The notes beneath the pieces were generated by a model. That model was not told the origin of the DNA and searched no databases. It was given only the letters and a program-made list of their open reading frames with translations. From NCBI GenBank assembly GCA_043802345.1, contig JAZDLC010000031.1, forward strand, positions 1 to 9,111: a stretch of 9,111 bases of DNA, written 5' to 3'. Every line of letters begins with the position of its first letter. The first letter of the stretch is position 1. This DNA is from JAZDLC01 sp043802345 (GTDB lineage: Bacteria; Planctomycetota; B15-G4; JADJEK01). Made by a program: the position numbers and the translations under genes. Below, piece after piece: positions 4,812-9,111 of the stretch.

Positions 4812-7190
4812 ATGTTGATCGCCTTTCTTCTGAGCACACTCGCCTTCCCGCCGCCCCACGAGCTGCGCACCGATGCGTTTCACGCCACGATTGACGCCAG
4901 CGGGCACTTCACGGCCCTCCTCGACCCACGAGACGGTGTGGACTACCGACCGGCTGACGAGTCCGCACCGCTTGCGCGCATCCGGGTCGGAGGCGTGTAC
5001 CGCGAACCCGAGTCGTTCAACAGCGCAGGGGAGCACTGGAATCTCGGGTTTCCGGGCGGCGTGCGCGTCACGCTGCGAGTCGAGGAGAAGCCGAGCCACC
5101 TGCGCTTCGAAGTGCTCTCGATCGAAGCTTCCGAGGAGGTCGAGCTTCTGATGTGGGGCCCGTATCCGACCACGATTCACCGTTCGATCGGCGAGACCAT
5201 CGGCGTGGTGCGTGGAGAGCGCTTCGCGATCGGTCTGCAGGGTCTCAATGCCAAGACGATCGGCGGGGCCGCGGCGAACGAGCACGACCAGATGCCCAGC
5301 TACAACATCTTTGCGGGCGGAAACCACAAGGATGTCGAGGCTGGCGTGGAGGACCTATACCGCGGTGACGCGGCCCTTCGGACGGAATTCGGCAGCACGA
5401 TCCAGGCCTACACCCGGGACCGGTCTCTTGACCGTGTGATCGAGAACTGGGGGCATCCGCGCTTCGTCGCACCTGCCTTCGAGGACGGAGGCGTCGTCGG
5501 TTCGGCGATCGCGCTCTTTGGCTGTCCGGTCGAGGACGCACTGGCGACGATCGGCTCGATCGAGCTGACGGAAGGCCTGCCCCACCCGATGATCGATGGG
5601 GAGTGGGCCAAGACCGCCCGTGGGGCGACCGCCGCCTATCTGATCATCGGCTTCGGAGAGGATAGTATCGACGAGGCGATCGAGCTCACCCGGCGCGCCG
5701 GCCTCGAATACCTCTACCACGGCGGACCGTTCGCGACCTGGGGAACCTTCGCGCTCAACAAGGCGCAATTTCCAAATGGCTGGGAGGGCCTGAAGAGATG
5801 CGTCGACAAGGCTCGCGAGCACGGCCTGGGTGTCGGCGTTCACACCCTCAGCAACTTCATCACACCCACCGATCCCCTGGTCACTCCAGTCCCCGATCCA
5901 GGTCTCGCCGTGGTCGGGACAAGCGAGTTGGTGCATGCGATCGATGCCGCCGCAACCGAGCTCGCGGTCGCCGACGGCGGCTGGTTCGAGAACCTCGGCG
6001 CCTTGCGTTGCGTCCGCAGCGGCGATGAGTTGATTCAATACGGCAGGGTCGACGGCAACCGGTTGCTTGATTGCAAGCGCGGTGCCTTCGGAACGAGGCC
6101 GAGTGCCCACGCTGAAGGGGCCGCGGTCGACAAGCTCATCGACCACGGGTATCGCACCTTCCTGACCGACGCGAACCTGGGCCGGCGGGTCTCCGAAACG
6201 ATCGCCGACCTGTTCAATCGGACCGGCTTGCGCCAGCTCTCCTTCGACGGACTCGAGGGGAATTGGTCGACCGGCATGGGCCAATACGGGCGCACGTTGT
6301 TCGCGGAGTGGTGGTACAAAGCCTTGAAGCCGGAGTTGCGCGGACGGGTGATCAACGACGCGAGCAATCCCGGGCACTACTTCTGGCATATCTACACCCG
6401 CATGAATTGGGGCGAGCCCTGGTATGCGGGCTTTCGGGAGAGCCAGACCCAATACCGCCTGATGAACCAGCGGTATTTCGAGCGCAACCTGATGCCCCGC
6501 ATGCTCGGCTGGTTCCAGATGGGCACGGCCACCAGTCTCGAGGACGCGGAGTGGCTCATGGCGCGGTCGGCCGGCTTCAACGCCGGATTCGCCCTGGTGA
6601 CCGGACCCGACGCCGTGGCGGGGAATGGATTCGGCGAAGAGATCCTGGCGGCGATCAACATCTGGGAGAGCGCGCGTCTGGCCGGGGCGTTTCCCCGATC
6701 CCTCGAGCCGGTGCTGCGGGACATCTCCCGCGAGTTTACCCTGGGTGAGGAAGACGATGGCTGGGTCTTGCGCGAGGTGTACTCCCTCAAGGGAACGCAC
6801 CAGCGCCGGGAACAACCAGGAATGCCGACGGCGACTGAATTCGAAGCAGATAATCCGTTCGAGGAGCAGGCGCTCGGCTTCATTCTGCGCTGCAGCGGCA
6901 AGGTCGCCGCGGAGGAGATCGTCATCGATCTCGCCGGCCGGGAGATCGGTCTCGGGGTTTCGCTGCAACCGGGACAGGCCCTGCGCCGGGTCGGCGGATC
7001 CGAGCTGGTGCTGCACGACGCGGCCTGGCAGGAGCTGGGCCGATTCGCGCTCGATGAGAGCGCACTTCGAGTCCCCACGGGTCCGTTCCGGACGAGAGTG
7101 ACCTGCCATTTCTCCGGCTCGGATGAGCCGGAGCTGAAGGTCGAGCTGCGCACCATCGGGGAACCGACCCGGCTGCGCGCCGAGCGCTGA
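4812..7190 (+). CDS. Secreted glycoside-hydrolase-like TIM-barrel protein, substrate unknown
   Basis: The 792-residue protein starts at the only in-frame ATG after a TGA at 4791. Residues 1-12 are a short hydrophobic export signal (MLIAFLLSTLAF) and the next 250 form a beta-rich N-terminal domain. A barrel-like central region follows, with YLYHGGPFATWGTF (about 302-315), GVGVHTLSNFITPTDP (about 339-354), LSFDGLEGNWSTGMGQYG (476-493), VINDASNPGHYFWH (about 513-526) and MNWGEPWYAGFRESQTQYR. It ends in a beta-rich domain. The layout resembles the alpha-galactosidase/GH36-like clan. Asp and Glu in FDGLEGNW and the Asp of VINDAS are candidate catalytic residues by position only. From memory, close relatives in Bacteroidota and Planctomycetota polysaccharide loci are annotated as hypothetical, so no substrate is claimed. 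It has its own transcription unit, and its 3' end faces a small membrane-protein gene 23 bp away. A glycosyl hydrolase role is inference. Confidence 0.8.
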   Translation: MLIAFLLSTLAFPPPHELRTDAFHATIDASGHFTALLDPRDGVDYRPADESAPLARIRVGGVYREPESFNSAGEHWNLGFPGGVRVTLRVEEKPSHLRFEVLSIEASEEVELLMWGPYPTTIHRSIGETIGVVRGERFAIGLQGLNAKTIGGAAANEHDQMPSYNIFAGGNHKDVEAGVEDLYRGDAALRTEFGSTIQAYTRDRSLDRVIENWGHPRFVAPAFEDGGVVGSAIALFGCPVEDALATIGSIELTEGLPHPMIDGEWAKTARGATAAYLIIGFGEDSIDEAIELTRRAGLEYLYHGGPFATWGTFALNKAQFPNGWEGLKRCVDKAREHGLGVGVHTLSNFITPTDPLVTPVPDPGLAVVGTSELVHAIDAAATELAVADGGWFENLGALRCVRSGDELIQYGRVDGNRLLDCKRGAFGTRPSAHAEGAAVDKLIDHGYRTFLTDANLGRRVSETIADLFNRTGLRQLSFDGLEGNWSTGMGQYGRTLFAEWWYKALKPELRGRVINDASNPGHYFWHIYTRMNWGEPWYAGFRESQTQYRLMNQRYFERNLMPRMLGWFQMGTATSLEDAEWLMARSAGFNAGFALVTGPDAVAGNGFGEEILAAINIWESARLAGAFPRSLEPVLRDISREFTLGEEDDGWVLREVYSLKGTHQRREQPGMPTATEFEADNPFEEQALGFILRCSGKVAAEEIVIDLAGREIGLGVSLQPGQALRRVGGSELVLHDAAWQELGRFALDESALRVPTGPFRTRVTCHFSGSDEPELKVELRTIGEPTRLRAER

Positions 7191-7213
7191 AGAACGTTAC
7201 CCCTTCTCTTCGC

Positions 7214-7411
7214 TCAGAACACCCAGAAGATCGTCGCGGCGAAGCAGACGACCACGCTGACGAGTGTCTGAAAGAGGATCAGCGTGATCAATGGCGGAGC
7301 ACGATTCGGTTCGGTCGCCGGCTCCTCCAGGCCTTCTTCGCAGTTCTGATGCAGGCGCGCAGAGCCTCGCATCTGCTGTTCATCGCCGGGCTTCTCGAAC
7401 AGGGTCAACAT
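7214..7411 (-). CDS. Small single-span membrane protein, 65 residues, unknown function
   Basis: A longer frame exists (to 7612), but the start is best placed at ATG 7411, which follows AAGGA (7419-7423) with 7-nt spacing; the 67 upstream codons are Arg/Pro-rich and unlike a protein. Residues 1-38 are hydrophilic and charged (EKPGDEQQ, CEEGLEEPATEPN). Residues 39-65 are a hydrophobic helix (PLITLILFQTL then VVVCFAATIFWVF) reaching the C-terminus, giving a tail-anchored-like topology. Codon third positions are GC-rich throughout, as in the neighbouring genes. It converges on the glycoside-hydrolase-like gene and shares no operon with it. I recognise no family. Confidence 0.6.
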   Translation of the reverse strand: MLTLFEKPGDEQQMRGSARLHQNCEEGLEEPATEPNRAPPLITLILFQTLVSVVVCFAATIFWVF

Positions 7412-7418
7412 GTGCCAT

Positions 7419-7423
7419 TCCTT
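7419..7423 (-). promoter_or_regulatory. Ribosome binding site deciding the start of the 65-residue membrane protein
   Basis: AAGGA on the minus strand, 7 nt before ATG 7411. No comparable site precedes the upstream alternative start. Confidence 0.55.
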
Positions 7424-7895
7424 TGGTCGGCCTCGCCGTGCCGAATAGGCCGGGAGAGAAAGACACCACCGGGGAGTGTGGAGACGTTGGCGGGCATGGG
7501 CTGTGGTCAAGGCGATCTGCTGATCACGAAGTCGTTGTTGTGTCGTTACTTGCGGCGGATTCTCTGCGCTTCGGCGCGAGGGCCTTGCGGGCCCTTCGCA
7601 GGTCGTCAGCACATCGTTGGAGAGGCACTATGGGGTTCTTCCGGGGGGGTAACCGAACCACGCGCTGATTCCTGGACCGGCTTGTCTGGAGGAGAGGTGT
7701 TCACGTTTCAAGGACGGCAGCGGCGGCTCACCACTGACGCCCAGGAACGGGCAGGGGGGACAGCATGATCTCCTCTCGTGCTCGTTCAAGTGGCCCCGCC
7801 GCAGAAGGTGACGGGAGGGGGAGAGCTTGCTTTCGCACGGCGTCCCCCGATACAAGTCACTGTCGGAACCAGTCTTCCACATGCGGTTACCAGGG
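7424..7895. other. Gene-free stretch with compact hairpins
   Basis: About 470 bp hold no convincing gene. Frames are open on both strands but are Arg/Gly/Ser-rich shadows. Local structure is dense: a UUCG-capped hairpin and an overlapping 9-bp hairpin at 7565-7599, GGTTC/GAACC arms around 7635-7660, and GCCC/GGGC arms near 7740-7754. One small frame, GTG 7698 to TGA 7765-7767 (23 codons), follows a GGAGGAGAG stretch and could be a leader peptide, with little support. It may be the long leader of the zinc-ribbon gene or an unannotated RNA. It does not match tRNA, RNase P, tmRNA, SRP RNA, cobalamin riboswitch or group II intron domain V motifs as I know them. Confidence 0.3.
7565..7599 (+). other. 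Overlapping hairpins, one with a cUUCGg tetraloop
   Basis: GCGC (7566-7569), TTCG (7570-7573) and GCGC (7574-7577) form a C(UUCG)G hairpin, a very stable RNA tetraloop. A second stem pairs GCGA plus GGGCC (7576-7584) with GGCCC plus TCGC (7590-7594 and 7596-7599), with T7595 bulged and loop TTGCG. The two share 7576-7577 and so could alternate. No T-run follows. A structured RNA on the plus strand is possible. Confidence 0.35.
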
Positions 7896-7901
7896 AAGGA
7901 G
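7896..7901 (+). promoter_or_regulatory. Shine-Dalgarno deciding the start of the zinc-ribbon gene
   Basis: AAGGAG ends 5 nt before ATG 7907. The frame is open further upstream to 7778, but this site and the poor quality of the upstream 43 codons place the true start here. Confidence 0.75.
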
Positions 7902-7906
7902 TCCAG

Positions 7907-8770
7907 ATGGCGATCGAAGTCGAGTGCAGCAAATGCGGTTTTCGCCTCGAAGTCGCGGACGAGATGGCCGGAACGGAGGGGATGTGTCCCAACTGCCAGG
8001 CGTCCGTTGTGATTCCGTTTTCATCGGGGGCGGAGGACGCTTCGGCGGATCAGGAAGAGGCATCTTCGATCCGAAGGGAAGCGGCACCACTGAAGCCGAG
8101 AAACCTCCCGCTGGCGGTCATCGCTGCGTGCATCGCAGCCGTAGTGGGCGCGGTCGCCTGGGGTGCCATCTCCAAGGCCACAGGGTACGAGGTTGGCTAC
8201 ATGGCGTGGGGAATCGGCGGCATCGTGGGCTTCGCCGCCGTCAAGGTCGGCGGCCGCGGAGCAGATCTGGCGGTCATTTGCGCCGGTCTCAGTCTGGTGG
8301 CGATCCTGGCCGGGAAGGCGTTTGCCTTCTCCTGGATGGTCAGCAGCCATCTGGACGAGGCAAAAAGTGACTGGAACCAGCTGGAGTACGCCGAGGTTCA
8401 GAAGGACGCAGGCGACTTCGCCCAGCTTCCAGGCGATGCGGACGACGATGCGATCAGAACCTTCCTGCACGATCACGACTACACCGATACGGAGACCGTG
8501 GACGAGGTCTCGGACGCCGAGATCAAGATGTTCCGCGCCGGCCAGATGCCATACCTCCGGCAGTTCGAAGAAGAGAAGCCCTCGTTCGAGGCCTGGCGGG
8601 ATCGGGCGTACGCCTCCTGGAGAGAGAGCGTGGAGGCAGAGGTCTCACTACTCGAGGGCGTCAAGGAGAGCATCGGAATGCTGGACCTCCTTTTCGCCTT
8701 CCTTGGCGTTTCCACGGCGTACGGCCTTGTGATGTCGGCGACCAACCGGCAGGCGCTGGTGGAGAGCTAG
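7907..8770 (+). CDS. Zinc-ribbon, multi-pass membrane protein of unknown function
   Basis: The 287-residue protein begins with a zinc ribbon: Cys7-x2-Cys10 (CSKCGF) and Cys27-x2-Cys30 (CPNCQ), very like the N-terminal ribbons common in Planctomycetota and Myxococcota membrane proteins. A charged linker (36-65) leads to three membrane helices: LPLAVIAACIAAVVGAVAW (about 67-85), GYMAWGIGGIVGFAAV (97-112) and LAVICAGLSLVAILAGKAF (121-139). A long acidic soluble loop (about 145-250) is rich in D and E (DAGDFAQLPGDADDDAIRTF), and a last helix lies at about 256-276 (IGMLDLLFAFLGVSTAYGLV). The motif TGYEVGYMAWGIGGIVGF recurs, from memory, in a family of unknown function. Translation starts at ATG 7907. 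It is not overlapped by neighbours and is followed by a decayed region. A role in membrane sensing is possible but unproven. Confidence 0.85.
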   Translation: MAIEVECSKCGFRLEVADEMAGTEGMCPNCQASVVIPFSSGAEDASADQEEASSIRREAAPLKPRNLPLAVIAACIAAVVGAVAWGAISKATGYEVGYMAWGIGGIVGFAAVKVGGRGADLAVICAGLSLVAILAGKAFAFSWMVSSHLDEAKSDWNQLEYAEVQKDAGDFAQLPGDADDDAIRTFLHDHDYTDTETVDEVSDAEIKMFRAGQMPYLRQFEEEKPSFEAWRDRAYASWRESVEAEVSLLEGVKESIGMLDLLFAFLGVSTAYGLVMSATNRQALVES

Positions 8771-8772
8771 CG

Positions 8773-9069
8773 CGGCCGGAGGCGAAGGAACCGGTCCGCA
8801 CCACGGCCAGCCACCAGGAGTCGCTGCGGCTCGGGGCGTTCGAGTTCTCGGACGAAGCGGGGTCACCACGAAATCGCCCAACAGTTTCTATCCTCGCACA
8901 TAACATAGGCGGGTAGTCGGAAGAGGCCAGGGAACTCGAGGGACGGATCAGCGTTCTGGAGACCGTCTCCACCGATTTCGCCGAGCGCATCGAAATGGGT
9001 GGAACTCCCATTGCACGTCCAAAATGCAGACAAGTGGCGGCACCGAGTGCTCCTCCGTATTGTTGCTGA
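8773..9069 (+). pseudogene. Decayed plus-strand coding remnant interrupted by repeat copy B
   Basis: One plus-strand frame reads protein-like on both sides of the repeat. Before it come RTTASHQESLRLGAFEFSDE (about 8791-8856); after an in-frame TAG at 8914-8916 come EEARELEGRISVLETVSTDF and AERIEMGG (about 8920-9009), then a degenerate tail to TGA 9067-9069. The second part has the heptad look of short coiled coils of the 'ELERRIRVLERIVTD' type that I associate with PspB-like or phage-shock proteins. No start codon or Shine-Dalgarno is seen. I infer a broken gene end, possibly with the 60-bp repeat inserted in frame. The family assignment is weak. Confidence 0.3.
8857..8916 (+). repeat. Diverged direct repeat, copy B
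   Basis: These 60 bp match 4543-4599 in the same orientation, with identical core AAATCGCCCAACAGT (8871-8885). The extra 3 nt fall in a tandem ACATA-ACATA (8898-8907). On the minus strand this copy reads CEDRNCWAISW followed by TGA, where copy A reads through, so any shared minus-strand peptide is broken here. The length is a multiple of three and it sits within the plus-strand remnant without shifting its frame. Confidence 0.6.
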
Positions 9070-9111
9070 GAACAAAACTTACGGCAACAAGCCAGAGGGA
9101 AACACTCAGTG

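Noticed and set aside
5355..7109. Long minus-strand open frame (584 codons) opposite the glycoside-hydrolase-like gene.
   Set aside because: It is a GC-rich antisense shadow with no domain pattern; the plus frame has conserved blocks and a signal peptide.
7424..7895. Group II intron, tmRNA, RNase P or SRP RNA in the gap before the zinc-ribbon gene.
   Set aside because: None of the signature motifs I know for these RNAs is present; only generic hairpins are visible.
1..9111. CRISPR array, tRNA or rRNA genes, intact transposase or integrase.
   Set aside because: No regularly spaced repeats, no TTCGA-type T-arm in a cloverleaf, no rRNA core sequence and no recognisable transposase or integrase motif were found on either strand.

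Overview
The window is about 9.1 kb of GC-rich bacterial DNA. It carries a Ser/Thr-kinase fragment fused to a membrane helix and kinesin-light-chain-type TPRs, secreted carbohydrate-related proteins, a zinc-ribbon membrane protein and roomy intergenic spaces. This mix suits Planctomycetota, Acidobacteriota or a neighbouring uncultured phylum, but that is inference from gene style; no marker gene fixes the phylum.

Layout, left to right. (1) 2-139 (+) is the last 45 codons of a protein ending like an F5/8 type C (discoidin) carbohydrate-binding domain. (2) 162-2072 (-) is the C-terminal part of a kinase-TPR receptor lacking the kinase N-lobe and catalytic loop. It abuts, out of frame, the N-terminal 195 residues of a secreted beta-helix protein (2074-2658, -), so two genes have been cut and joined near 2064-2085. 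(3) 2680-2994 has no convincing gene but shows plus-strand coding-like remnants and an inverted repeat. (4) 2995-4047 (-) is an intact mnmA, the tRNA 2-thiouridylase. (5) 4261-4671 (+) is a truncated conserved gene whose 3' part is replaced by other sequence, including a 57-bp element. (6) 4812-7190 (+) is a large secreted TIM-barrel glycoside-hydrolase-like protein, the main intact accessory gene. (7) 7214-7411 (-) is a 65-residue single-span membrane protein convergent with it. (8) 7424-7890 is a gene-free stretch with compact hairpins. (9) 7907-8770 (+) is a zinc-ribbon, multi-pass membrane protein. (10) 8773-9069 (+) is a decayed coding remnant interrupted by a second copy of the element.

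The most unusual features are the broken, joined genes and a diverged direct repeat (4543-4599 and 8857-8916, 46 of 57 aligned bases identical, nearly all differences transitions). The repeat brackets the glycoside-hydrolase-like gene, the small membrane protein and the zinc-ribbon gene. Genes in both orientations, several truncated, with few operon-like pairs, suggest a rearranged accessory region; an assembly chimera cannot be excluded from sequence alone. No complete new multi-gene system (defence island, CRISPR, biosynthetic cluster) is visible.
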